A model generated the notes under the pieces. That model ran no database searches. It was not told the DNA's origin and was given only the letters and a program-made list of their open reading frames with translations. The translations under genes and the position numbers were made by a program. This document shows positions 52,315-60,968 of a stretch of 64,000 nucleotides of DNA, piece by piece. Source of the stretch: Clostridiales bacterium (lineage in GTDB: Bacteria > Bacillota > Clostridia > Lachnospirales > Lachnospiraceae); the NCBI GenBank assembly GCA_018366495.1, contig JAGZHZ010000004.1, positions 62,001 to 126,000 on the forward strand. Reading direction: 5' to 3'. Position 1 is the stretch's first letter. Every line of letters begins with the position of its first letter.

Positions 52315-52989
52315 ATGAATCTTTTTGATATTATCGGTCCTATTATGGTAGGACCTTCCAGCTCTCATACAGCGGGCGCCGTGCGGATTGGACTGATCGC
52401 CCGAAAATTGATGGGGGAACCGATTCAATCGGTCACAATCGTTCTGCATGGTTCTTTTCGTGCGACCGGAAAGGGACATGGCACAGACCGTGCTCTGGTC
52501 GCAGGACTGCTCGGAATGGAACCGGATGATATCCGTATTCCGCAAAGCTTTTCTTTCGCAAAAGAAGCAGGGCTGAATTTTCAGTTTTCATGCACCGATC
52601 TGCGGGACGTTCATCCAAACACAGTGCTGCTGCAGATGAAAGGGACAAGCGGACGTACTGTGGAGGTGATGGCGTCTTCCATCGGCGGAGGCAGAATACA
52701 GGTCTGCCGGATCGACGGGCTGGAAGTTCATTTCAGCGGCGAGCTCCCTACATTGATCGTTCACAATATAGATCAGCCCGGTTATGTGACAGAGGTCACT
52801 TCCGTGTTGGGAAGCAAGCATATTAATATTGCAACGATGCAGCTCTACCGTGACATCCGCGGAGGAAATGCGATTATGGTCATTGAATGCGACGAGGAGA
52901 TTCCGCCGATTGTGATTCAGTGGCTGGAACAGATGCACGGTGTATTAAAAGTAACATATCTCAATTTGGAGGGTTCCCATGAGTTTTAG
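52315..52989 (+). CDS. sdaAB: L-serine dehydratase, beta subunit
   Basis: 224-residue beta subunit of the two-subunit iron-sulfur L-serine dehydratase (serine to pyruvate and ammonia). The serine-binding motif VGPSSSHTAGAVRIG stands at the start and an ACT domain at the end (LIVHNIDQPGYVTEVTSVLG). AGGAAAGGA precedes the ATG. It overlaps the alpha-subunit gene by 11 bases, so translation is coupled. Confidence 0.95.
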   Translation: MNLFDIIGPIMVGPSSSHTAGAVRIGLIARKLMGEPIQSVTIVLHGSFRATGKGHGTDRALVAGLLGMEPDDIRIPQSFSFAKEAGLNFQFSCTDLRDVHPNTVLLQMKGTSGRTVEVMASSIGGGRIQVCRIDGLEVHFSGELPTLIVHNIDQPGYVTEVTSVLGSKHINIATMQLYRDIRGGNAIMVIECDEEIPPIVIQWLEQMHGVLKVTYLNLEGSHEF

Positions 52990-53845
52990 ATCTTTAACAG
53001 AAATTTTAGAACAGTCGCAGCAGAAGAAAAAACCATTTTGGGAGATCGTGGTCGAGGATGATATGACGATGCGTCAGGTCTCAAAAGAAAGCTCTTTTTC
53101 CAAAATGAACACGATGTATCAGGCTATGCGGGAAGCAGATCTGTCATACGACGCTTCTCTTCGGTCAGCGAGCGGTCTTGTGGGAGGAGACGGACAGAAA
53201 ATTCTGGAAGCTTCTAAAAACAAGACGTTATTTTGCGGTGATTTTCTCTGCCGTGTGATGGCGAGGGCCGTTAAAATGGGAGAGTCAAACGCTTGTATGC
53301 GCCGTATCGTGGCAGCTCCGACAGCAGGATCATGCGGTGTTCTGCCAGCTGTTCTGCTGACGTGTGAAGAAGAAAGAAATATACCGAATAAAACGATGCT
53401 GGAATCTCTTTTTGTGGCGGCTGGAATCGGAGAAGTCATTGCGGCCAGAGCTTTTATCTCAGGGGCGGAAGGCGGATGCCAGGCGGAGATTGGGTCTGCA
53501 AGCGCAATGGCAGCAGGTGCAGTAGCATATCTGAATGGAGGGGGCAATGAGGAGATTGTCCATGCAAGTGCGCTTGCATTGAAAAATTTGCTTGGTCTTG
53601 CATGTGATCCGATTGCAGGACTGGTGGAGGTTCCTTGTGTAAAGAGAAATGTGATCGGCGCAGTCAATGCAGTCACAAGCGCAGATCTTGCCATCGCTGG
53701 AGTTCGATCAGCTGTTCCAGCAGATGAAGTGATTGACGCCATGCGTGATATTGGAATTCAGATGCCCTGCTCTCTGCGGGAGACAGGCGAGGGCGGACTT
53801 GCAGCGACGCCGACGGGTCTGAAAATTACACAAGACCTGATGTGA
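52979..53845 (+). CDS. sdaAA: L-serine dehydratase, alpha subunit
   Basis: 288-residue alpha subunit carrying the 4Fe-4S cluster. Recognisable parts: APTAGSCGVLPAVLLTCEEE, EGGCQAEIGSASAMAAGA, ACDPIAGLVEVPCVKRN (cluster cysteines) and the C-terminal GEGGLAATPTGLKI. GGAGGG lies before the ATG inside the end of sdaAB. The enzyme is oxygen sensitive, in keeping with an anaerobe; thioredoxin genes flank the operon on both sides. Confidence 0.95.
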   Translation: MSFRSLTEILEQSQQKKKPFWEIVVEDDMTMRQVSKESSFSKMNTMYQAMREADLSYDASLRSASGLVGGDGQKILEASKNKTLFCGDFLCRVMARAVKMGESNACMRRIVAAPTAGSCGVLPAVLLTCEEERNIPNKTMLESLFVAAGIGEVIAARAFISGAEGGCQAEIGSASAMAAGAVAYLNGGGNEEIVHASALALKNLLGLACDPIAGLVEVPCVKRNVIGAVNAVTSADLAIAGVRSAVPADEVIDAMRDIGIQMPCSLRETGEGGLAATPTGLKITQDLM

Positions 53846-53901
53846 GAGATAAAACAGGAAGATCTGGGGCTGTAAAAAAACTCCCCTAATAGAAAAATCG
53901 C

Positions 53902-53948
53902 CGTAAAATAAAAAGGGGCTGTTTTTTACAGCCTTTTTTTATTTTACG
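53902..53948. terminator. Bidirectional terminator after sdaAA
   Basis: Inner stem GGCTGT/ACAGCC with T run, inside a longer AT-rich stem (CGTAAAATAAAAA with TTTTTATTTTACG). It also covers the last bases of the convergent thioredoxin gene. Confidence 0.8.
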
Positions 53949-54264
53949 ATTCTGCCTGTATACACCATTTTTCTAATTCTGATTTTTTTACGGCGCCGGT
54001 CACTCTTTTTTCGGGTTTACCATTTTTTATCAGAAAGAATGTGGGGACAGACATGACCTGAAATTCTCTTGCCAGATTCGGGTATTCGTCAACATTCACC
54101 TTGCCGATTGGGCAGTCCGGGTGTTCGGAGGAGAGTTCCTCCAATACAGGAGCCATTGATTTACACGGTGCGCACCATGGGGCATAGAAATCGACGATTA
54201 CCGGTTTTTCACTGTGCATCACATACTGCTCAAAATTCTGTTCTGTTAATTCTAAAATTTTCAT
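53944..54264 (-). CDS. Thioredoxin-like protein (WCAPC active site)
   Basis: 106-residue thioredoxin fold: APWCAPCK active site, SVPTFFLI cis-proline motif, NVDEYPNLAREFQVM segment. It is clearly a divergent paralogue of the thioredoxin at 51003 (Ala rather than Ser between the cysteines, plus an extra Cys near the end, KWCIQAES). The frame opens at ATG 54270, but AGGAGG abuts that codon; ATG 54264 has proper spacing and is chosen. It is convergent with sdaAA. Confidence 0.9.
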   Translation of the reverse strand: MKILELTEQNFEQYVMHSEKPVIVDFYAPWCAPCKSMAPVLEELSSEHPDCPIGKVNVDEYPNLAREFQVMSVPTFFLIKNGKPEKRVTGAVKKSELEKWCIQAES

Positions 54265-54556
54265 CTTCATCCTCCTTACTATCTCAAATATCTAAATTTA
54301 TCTGAAATTTTATTGATCGCTTTGTTCCTGTATTATGCCCGATTTTTAAATTTCTATGCCGGTATAGAACAGGATGAGGAGATCTTGTGCACACGGCAGA
54401 TCGACAGTCACAGATGGAGCGCTGAGTGAAAAAAATTTATTTCTGCGCTGAGTAAAATTATGAAAATCTTAAAAATATTCTGCACAATTTTCGTAGAATA
54501 AAAGAAGTAAATATGGTATATTAAAGCTATAAATTTAATCCCAGGAGGAAACGATT

Positions 54557-55534
54557 ATGAAAAAAAGATTTTTGTCCCTCAGTGCCATTTTAGGAACAAG
54601 TTTTCTGCTTCTGACAGGCTTTGACAGTGCTGTGACACCGGAAAGTATTATGCAGGACTCTATGGCTGCAATGCAGAATGTATCATCTTTTGATATTGAT
54701 GCAGGATTTGATATGGTTTTGAATATAGAAATGATTACAGGAAGCGGAGAAGATGCAGTTCCTACAAGCATCGGCACAGGAATAGGCGGAAATTTCGGCA
54801 TGAAGATTTCAGAAGATATGGGAATGGCCATGAATATGGGCATGGATGTATCTGCGATGGGCGTGACAGAATCCATGGAGATGGATATGTATGCCGTTCC
54901 AAACGCAGAGGCATACGATCTCTACAGCTATGACTCTGAGAGTGGAATGTGGATGTACGAACAGGCGCTTGCATCTGAGGTAAAGCAGACAATCAATGAA
55001 ATTATGAATACTCTCACTGCTGTACAGGGATCAGGCATGTCAGAAGAACAGCTTGCTGGTCTGGATTTTGTTTTATCCGATGAACTGGTCACAGTAAATG
55101 GAGTTTCCTGCTATGAACTGAAGACGACGCTTGACAGCTCGGACATTGCAGGAACTGAAGATCAGATTATGGATCTTTTCGGACAGTCAGGCATGCTGAC
55201 AGGGGATCAGGAAATGTATGACTCTATGATGAACGGACTTCACGCTGATCTGACATATTATGTAGCGGCCGATACAAAAATGCCGGTGCAGATAATAATG
55301 GATATGAGCCAGACAGATATGTCCGCATATGCTGATATGATGAACGATTCTCTGGCACAGCAGATGGAGGGCGCTTCAGAGGCAGAGCCAGTGGAGACTT
55401 CCGTCAATGTTTCTATTGATCCATGTATGGTTACAATCAATATGAGTTTCAACAATACGCCAAGCATCACAGTTCCGGAAGAAGCAATCCAGGGTGTGCA
55501 GGAAAGCGAGTCAGAAGTATCTTCTGTAAACTAA
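54557..55534 (+). CDS. Secreted protein with Phe in place of lipobox Cys (paralogue 1, DUF6612-like)
   Basis: 325-residue exported protein. The signal peptide ends LLLTGFDSAVTPE. The context is exactly that of a lipoprotein (LLTGC), but Phe stands where Cys should be. The mature part is beta-rich, Met- and acid-rich (many VxMxLxxEM strands), like the LppX/LolA-shaped proteins grouped as DUF6612 (from memory). It contains a YYVAADTKMPVQIIMDMS strand pair typical of that fold. Cys is otherwise rare (one, in VSCYELK). AGGAGG precedes the ATG. The next gene is a paralogue with the same GFDS feature. Possible roles: lipid or hydrophobic ligand binding at the cell surface. Confidence 0.75.
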   Translation: MKKRFLSLSAILGTSFLLLTGFDSAVTPESIMQDSMAAMQNVSSFDIDAGFDMVLNIEMITGSGEDAVPTSIGTGIGGNFGMKISEDMGMAMNMGMDVSAMGVTESMEMDMYAVPNAEAYDLYSYDSESGMWMYEQALASEVKQTINEIMNTLTAVQGSGMSEEQLAGLDFVLSDELVTVNGVSCYELKTTLDSSDIAGTEDQIMDLFGQSGMLTGDQEMYDSMMNGLHADLTYYVAADTKMPVQIIMDMSQTDMSAYADMMNDSLAQQMEGASEAEPVETSVNVSIDPCMVTINMSFNNTPSITVPEEAIQGVQESESEVSSVN

Positions 55535-55568
55535 ATACGGTTTAAAGTTTGGGAAAGAGGGGATTTTT

Positions 55569-56738
55569 ATGAAGAAAAAGTATATAGCTGCTCTTCTCTT
55601 AGGCAGCAGCTTTTTCATGCTGACAGGTTTTGATTCCAAATTGACTCCTCAGGAGATTTTAGATGCGTCTGCTGAGGCAAGAAGCCAGATCGGAGAGTTG
55701 AATTCTGTGAATGGGAGCATCGAGTGCAGAATGAAAGCGGAGGTATCCATGTCCTCAGAAGATGGTTCCATTCCAGAGGTTTCAACAGCTGTTCTGAATC
55801 ATATAAACGGTGATTTTACGATTCTGGATGACAGTTCTATGGGAATGGATTTAAAATGGAAAGTTGTGCTTCCAGGCGCACAAGATACATTGGCGCTGCG
55901 TTTTTATCGTTTTCTTGGCAGAGACGGTTTTCAGAATTATTTTTATGACAGTGCGGATGACGAGTGGATAAAGACTGCTCTTCCAGAAGAGATGGATGAC
56001 CAGTTAATGACCATTATGAAGTCTGGATTTTCAGCTTCCACAGGAAAAAATACAAGTTTGTTCCTGCCGGAAGGAGAGCTGGATGCCGAAGATATTTTAG
56101 ATTATCTGCCGAAAGATCTGTATTCTGGTCAGGAGATAGAAGAACTGGAAGATATCTATAAACAGCTTTTTTCTGTGATAAAAATAAAAGCAGACCGTGT
56201 CACAGTCTCTCCTCTTCCCGAAGAGATAAATGGCGCTTCCTGCTATAAATTAGAACAGAATATTTCATGTGATATAGATGGTCTATCCGATATGTTAGAA
56301 CAGCTCTTCTTTGAGATGAATGAGGCATCTTCGGCAGAAGCGTCACAGGATATCTGTGAAGAGGAAATGGAAGAACTGTTCATGCTGTGTGATCTGGCAG
56401 AAGAACTGATAAATGATATTCCAATTAAGATGACGTATTACATCGATGATACTACATTTATACCAGTCAAAGAGATACTGGATATGAGTGGATTGGATTT
56501 CTCTGTCTTCTTGCAAGAGCTGGCAGAATGGTCTGTAGAATATGAGATGTATGGTTTAGATTCAGAGGAAGATGCAGTGATTCCAAAGATAGGAGTTTCT
56601 TTCCCGGAATATAAAATGGAAATTTCATATAAATTAAACGAGACCGATGAAATTAAAATTCCGTCTGATGCGCTGTATGCGAAGAAAATAGAACTGGGAT
56701 CAGATACAGAATTGGAACCGAATACAAAACTGGAATAA
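55569..56738 (+). CDS. Secreted protein with Phe in place of lipobox Cys (paralogue 2)
   Basis: 389-residue paralogue of the preceding gene, starting 34 bp after its stop. The N-terminus FFMLTGFDSKLTPQEIL matches LLLTGFDSAVTPESIM, again with Phe at the lipobox cysteine. The shared C-terminal region includes TYYIDDTTFIPVKEILDMSG. The middle is longer and more acidic, with EQLFFEMNEASSAEAS and following. The tail ends in repeats of ELGSDTELEPNTKLE type. GAAAGAGGGG lies before the ATG. The two probably share transcript and ligand class. Function is not established. Confidence 0.75.
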   Translation: MKKKYIAALLLGSSFFMLTGFDSKLTPQEILDASAEARSQIGELNSVNGSIECRMKAEVSMSSEDGSIPEVSTAVLNHINGDFTILDDSSMGMDLKWKVVLPGAQDTLALRFYRFLGRDGFQNYFYDSADDEWIKTALPEEMDDQLMTIMKSGFSASTGKNTSLFLPEGELDAEDILDYLPKDLYSGQEIEELEDIYKQLFSVIKIKADRVTVSPLPEEINGASCYKLEQNISCDIDGLSDMLEQLFFEMNEASSAEASQDICEEEMEELFMLCDLAEELINDIPIKMTYYIDDTTFIPVKEILDMSGLDFSVFLQELAEWSVEYEMYGLDSEEDAVIPKIGVSFPEYKMEISYKLNETDEIKIPSDALYAKKIELGSDTELEPNTKLE

Positions 56739-56740
56739 AA

Positions 56741-56803
56741 ACAAAAATAGGATATTGCAAAATCATCCAAAACCAGATGATTGAGCGATACCCTATTTTT
56801 TTA
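56741..56803 (+). terminator. Terminator after the paralogous secreted proteins
   Basis: Imperfect long hairpin: AAATAGGATATTGC...AATCATC pairs with GATGATT...GCGATACCCTATTT around CAAAACCA, followed by T7. Confidence 0.75.
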
Positions 56804-56806
56804 TGA

Positions 56807-56893
56807 CGGAGAGTGTGGGATTTGAACCCACGTGCCCAGAAAGGACAACTGCATTTCGAGTGCAGCTCGTTATGACCACTTCGATAACTCTCC
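56807..56893 (-). tRNA. tRNA-Ser (anticodon CGA)
   Basis: 87-base class II tRNA on the minus strand. The acceptor GGAGAGT pairs with ACTCTCC. The anticodon stem CTGCA/TGCAG encloses CTCGAAA, giving CGA. A long variable arm and GTTCAAATC T loop follow. CCA is not encoded. Confidence 0.95.
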
Positions 56894-57011
56894 ATAAATT
56901 TCTGAAGCAACCTGTAAAATTGCCTGTATTAAATAGTATATCATAAATCTGATAAAATGCAAAAGATTTCTTCCTGATTCACAAAAATTTTTAGAGAGTG
57001 TCCTGGTTTTT

Positions 57012-57653
57012 CTATCGTTTGATGCCTTGATCCAGCTCTTGAGCCCACATCTGGAGATCATAGGCGTTTCCGTCAAATAATTTTAAGATTGTTCCATAAG
57101 GAGCAGAATCATTTGCAAAGGCATTTGCTTCATCCGTATCGACGTGCATGGCAAGTTTAAAAGAAGGGCTGACTCGGACGACTACATCTGCAAAAATAAG
57201 AGCCCGTTCAAAACTCTGGGTGATCACAAATACGTCGTCATTGTCTTTTAAGTTCATGCGGATTGCCTGATCAGGAGTCATGTGGATATGACGTTTTGCC
57301 ACAATGACTCCTTTTTCAATATTTAAAGATGCAGAAGGGCTGATCAGAGTACAACCGGGTGTTCCCTCGATAGAACCGGATTGGCGGATCATTCCGGGAA
57401 CCCCTAATTTTCTGGCATCAGTCATTGAAATTTCAATCTGCGTATTGGGACGGAAAGGACCAAGGATCGCAACGTTCTCAAAGCGTCCTCTCGGTCCTTG
57501 AATCGTCAGCCGTTCTTTTGCGAGAAACTGACCCGGCTGGCTCAGCTCTTTGACAAAAGTTAATTCAGCTCCAGAACCAAAAAGGATTTCAAAGTCTTCC
57601 TTTGAGACGTGGATATGGCGGGCAGATGTCTCAATAGGAATTTTTCGAGGCAT
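57012..57653 (-). CDS. pduL: Phosphate propanoyltransferase/phosphotransacylase
   Basis: 213-residue PduL-type phosphotransacylase (acyl-CoA plus phosphate to acyl phosphate). The two zinc-binding repeat motifs are present: ETSARHIHVSKED near the start and AKRHIHMTPDQA in the middle; the GHVDTDEAN-like MHVDTDEANA ends the core. There is no N-terminal microcompartment-targeting extension, so it probably acts in the cytosol, possibly in place of a Pta enzyme in acetate formation. The frame opens at 57674, but that start contains the AGGAGG site of the ATG at 57653, which is chosen. No pdu/eut shell genes are nearby. Confidence 0.93.
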   Translation of the reverse strand: MPRKIPIETSARHIHVSKEDFEILFGSGAELTFVKELSQPGQFLAKERLTIQGPRGRFENVAILGPFRPNTQIEISMTDARKLGVPGMIRQSGSIEGTPGCTLISPSASLNIEKGVIVAKRHIHMTPDQAIRMNLKDNDDVFVITQSFERALIFADVVVRVSPSFKLAMHVDTDEANAFANDSAPYGTILKLFDGNAYDLQMWAQELDQGIKR

Positions 57654-57823
57654 AATATTTTCCTCCTTATACAATAAAAATTTTTGATTATATGATACTG
57701 GATTCAGAAAGGCAGGTCAAGCGATAAAAAGAGAAAAAGAAAAATGGAAAGTATTGTGGTAAGAACAAAAGTATTATATAATAAATTATCATATAAAATT
57801 AGAAAACGAGGTGTTTTGAAACT

Positions 57824-58903
57824 ATGAAAAGAATTGGGTTGTTGACAAGCGGCGGTGACTGTCAGGCTTTAAATGCAGCGATGCGTGGTGTTGTAAAAGG
57901 GTTGTCATCCAACCTGCCTGAGAACGAACTGGAAGTATACGGATTCTCAAACGGATATAAGGGGCTGATCTATGGAGATTACCGTATGCTGACAGCAAAA
58001 GATTTTTCAGGTATTCTGACAAAGGGCGGAACTATTTTAGGATCTTCCAGACAGCCGTTTAAAATGATGCGTGTTCCGGATGAAAAAGGTCTGGATAAAG
58101 TAGAGGCAATGAAGCAGAATTATTATAAACTGCGTCTCGACTGTCTTGTTATTTTGGGAGGCAACGGAACACAGAAGACAGCGAATCTTCTGCGCGAAGA
58201 AGGATTAAATATTATTCATCTTCCAAAGACAATTGACAATGATATCTGGGGAACAGACATGACATTTGGATTCCAGAGCGCCGTAAATATAGCGACAGAG
58301 GCGATTGACTGCATCCACACAACGGCATCTTCTCATAACCGTGTCTTTATTGTAGAAGTCATGGGACATAAAGTTGGATGGCTGACACTTCATGCTGGAA
58401 TCGCCGGAGGAGCCGACATCATTCTGATTCCTGAGATTCCGTATGATATTGATAAGGTGATTGCTGCAATCAATAATAGAACACAGGCAGGAAAAGGATT
58501 CACGATTCTGGCTGTGGCAGAAGGAGCGATCTCAAAAGAAGACGCGAAACTGTCCAAAAAGGATTTAAAAGAAAAATTGAAGAAAAAAGCTCATCCAGCC
58601 GTATCATATGAGATTGCAGCAGCAATCCAGGAAAAGACAGGAATTGAAGTGCGTGTAACGGTTCCTGGACATACGCAAAGAGGAGGAAGTCCTTGCCCAT
58701 ATGACCGTGTTTTGACGACAAGACTGGGAGCGGCAGCTGCAAAATTAATCTTGAATGATGAATATGGATACATGGTCGGCATTGTGAACGGAAAGACAAA
58801 GAAAGTTCCTCTTGAGGAAGTGGCAGGAAAGCTGAAAATGGTATCACCGGATGCCCAGATTGTAAAAGAAGCAAAAATGATAGGAATCAGCTTCGGCGAT
58901 TGA
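57824..58903 (+). CDS. pfkA: 6-phosphofructokinase
   Basis: 359-residue phosphofructokinase family A enzyme, somewhat longer than the 320-residue E. coli type. LLTSGGDCQALNAAMRG opens the protein, PKTIDNDIWGTDMTFGF is the catalytic loop, EVMGHKVGWL and PGHTQRGGSPCPYDR are present. At the phosphoryl-donor determinants it reads GGNGT (Gly at the E. coli 104 position, ATP-like; Asn at 103) and PKTID (Lys at 124, as in pyrophosphate-dependent enzymes). The donor is therefore not settled by sequence. A weak GAGGTG lies 9 bp before the ATG. It is 28 bp upstream of dnaX. Confidence 0.92.
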   Translation: MKRIGLLTSGGDCQALNAAMRGVVKGLSSNLPENELEVYGFSNGYKGLIYGDYRMLTAKDFSGILTKGGTILGSSRQPFKMMRVPDEKGLDKVEAMKQNYYKLRLDCLVILGGNGTQKTANLLREEGLNIIHLPKTIDNDIWGTDMTFGFQSAVNIATEAIDCIHTTASSHNRVFIVEVMGHKVGWLTLHAGIAGGADIILIPEIPYDIDKVIAAINNRTQAGKGFTILAVAEGAISKEDAKLSKKDLKEKLKKKAHPAVSYEIAAAIQEKTGIEVRVTVPGHTQRGGSPCPYDRVLTTRLGAAAAKLILNDEYGYMVGIVNGKTKKVPLEEVAGKLKMVSPDAQIVKEAKMIGISFGD

Positions 58904-58931
58904 GTTAGTCAAAAAAGATAGGAGAATCAGA

Positions 58932-60575
58932 ATGAGCTATACTGCTTTATACAGAAAATTCCGACCGGATGAATTTGATGACGTCAAAGGTCAGGATCAT
59001 ATTGTGACAACACTGAAGAACCAGATTAACGCTGATCGAATCGGACATGCGTATTTATTCTGCGGTACAAGAGGAACTGGTAAGACAACTATAGCCAAAA
59101 TTTTTGCAAAAGCAGTAAATTGCGAACATCCTGTAAATGGGAGTCCCTGTAACGAATGTGATACATGCAAAGCCATCACAGCAGGGACTTCCCTGAATGT
59201 AATAGAGATTGATGCGGCTTCCAACAATGGAGTGGACAATATAAGAGAGATCAAGGATGAAGTCACTTATTCCCCGACGATGGGAAGATATAAGGTCTAC
59301 ATCATTGACGAGGCTCATATGCTTACCATAGGAGCTTTTAATGCGCTCTTGAAAACATTGGAGGAGCCGCCGTCCTATGTCATCTTTATTCTGGCTACTA
59401 CAGAAGTTCACAAGATTCCAGTCACGATATTATCGCGATGCCAGCGATATGATTTTAAGAGAATTTCATTAGATGTGATCAGCGACCGCTTGCGGGAACT
59501 GATGGAAAAAGAAAATATTGAGGTGGAAGAAAAAGCAATCCGCTATATCGCAAAAAAAGCGGACGGAGGAATGAGAGATGCACTCAGTCTGATGGAACAG
59601 TGCATTTCTTTTTATCTTGGACAGAAACTGACATATGAGAAAGTGCTGGAAGTCTTAGGCGCTGTGGACACGGATGTGTTCAGCAGTTTTCTGCGGGAGA
59701 TTTTAAATGATGATGTAGCAGGAGTGATCGCACACCTGGAAGAAATTGTGATGCAGGGAAGTGACCTGGGACAGTTTGTAAATGATTTTACCTGGTACAT
59801 GAGAAACTTGCTTTTAATCAAAGCATCTGATAATATGGAGGAGATTCTGGATGTCTCGGCTGAAAATTTAATTCAGCTCAAAGAAGAGGCAGGAATGATC
59901 CGTCAGGATACGCTGATGCGCTTTATACGAATTTTTTCAGAGCTGACAAATCAGCTGAAAAATGCTTCCAACAAGAGAATTTTAGTAGAGATGGCTTTGA
60001 TTAAGCTGTGCCGTCCACAGATGGAACGTGACACCTCTTCTCTGCTGGAACGTGTGCGCAGACTGGAAAAGAAGCTGGAACAGGGCATTTTCATGGCTGA
60101 GCCCAATACGGGGGACACGCACAAAAGAAATGCGGATGTACAGCAGAATTCGTCTGATAATGGGGCAGAATACTCCGGTGAGATGCAGACGGCATCGCAA
60201 AATACAGTCATGGATAAGGCTGCGCCAAAGGATCTGCAGCAAGTGCAGTCCATGTGGAGAAGCATTGTTGCAATGACGAGCGGGAGATTTAAAGTAGTGC
60301 TTTCTTCAGCACAGATTAAATTTAATGCCGCTTCAGAGGACGATAATCGACTGTATATCGTATTTGCAGATTTTCTGGCGGAACCTTATATCGGTAATCA
60401 GGAAAAACAGCATGAGCTGGAAGAGCTGATTGCGAAAAAAATCGGCAAGAAAGTCGAGGTTAAGATGATTCTTCAGGAGGATGAGGCGCTGACCGCAGGG
60501 ACGCTTGCAAAAATCGGTGTAGATGAAGCGATTGAACGTTTTATCAATACGGATGTAATTGTAGAAGATTTTTAA
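58932..60575 (+). CDS. dnaX: DNA polymerase III subunits gamma and tau
   Basis: 547-residue clamp-loader ATPase. Walker A GTRGTGKTT, zinc-binding cysteines in NCEHPVNGSPCNECDTC, Walker B VYIIDEAHML and the SRC motif (ILSRCQRYDFKR) are all present. The C-terminal third has an acidic, low-complexity linker and a tau-like end. GGAG lies 8 bp before the ATG. It heads the widespread dnaX-ybaB-recR operon. I did not find an obvious slippery A-run frameshift site. Confidence 0.95.
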   Translation: MSYTALYRKFRPDEFDDVKGQDHIVTTLKNQINADRIGHAYLFCGTRGTGKTTIAKIFAKAVNCEHPVNGSPCNECDTCKAITAGTSLNVIEIDAASNNGVDNIREIKDEVTYSPTMGRYKVYIIDEAHMLTIGAFNALLKTLEEPPSYVIFILATTEVHKIPVTILSRCQRYDFKRISLDVISDRLRELMEKENIEVEEKAIRYIAKKADGGMRDALSLMEQCISFYLGQKLTYEKVLEVLGAVDTDVFSSFLREILNDDVAGVIAHLEEIVMQGSDLGQFVNDFTWYMRNLLLIKASDNMEEILDVSAENLIQLKEEAGMIRQDTLMRFIRIFSELTNQLKNASNKRILVEMALIKLCRPQMERDTSSLLERVRRLEKKLEQGIFMAEPNTGDTHKRNADVQQNSSDNGAEYSGEMQTASQNTVMDKAAPKDLQQVQSMWRSIVAMTSGRFKVVLSSAQIKFNAASEDDNRLYIVFADFLAEPYIGNQEKQHELEELIAKKIGKKVEVKMILQEDEALTAGTLAKIGVDEAIERFINTDVIVEDF

Positions 60576-60611
60576 AAGAGTGAGATCAATTTTATTTCAG
60601 GAGGAAGAAAT

Positions 60612-60968
60612 ATGGCAAAAAGAGGAGGATTTCCAGGCGGAATGATGCCGGGAAACATGAATAATCTGATGAAACAGGCGCAGAAAATGCAGAAACAGAT
60701 GGAGGAAAATCAGAAAGCGCTTGAAGAAAAAGAGTTTACTGCAACTGCCGGAGGCGGCGCTGTGGAAGTGACTGTGTCAGGAAAGAAAGAAGTCACAAGA
60801 GTGAAGCTGCAGGAAGAAGTAGTAGATCCGGACGATATTGAGATGCTGGAAGATTTAATCATGGCTGCCACAAATGAAGCGATGCGCAAAATGGAAGAAG
60901 AGGCGGCTTCTACAATGTCAAGACTGGCAGGCGGTCTTGGCGGTCTGGGCGGAGGCTTCCCATTCTAA
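60612..60968 (+). CDS. YbaB/EbfC family nucleoid-associated protein
   Basis: 118-residue protein with Met- and Gln-rich helix (MNNLMKQAQKMQKQMEENQ), central beta strands (TATAGGGAVEVTVSGKKEV) and a Gly-rich end. It binds DNA as a dimer in related bacteria. GGAGGA precedes the ATG. Its stop overlaps the recR start (TAATG). Confidence 0.95.
   Translation: MAKRGGFPGGMMPGNMNNLMKQAQKMQKQMEENQKALEEKEFTATAGGGAVEVTVSGKKEVTRVKLQEEVVDPDDIEMLEDLIMAATNEAMRKMEEEAASTMSRLAGGLGGLGGGFPF

Noticed and set aside
57012..57653. PduL as evidence for a bacterial microcompartment
   Set aside because: No shell protein or signature diol/ethanolamine enzyme lies nearby and the N-terminal targeting extension is missing.
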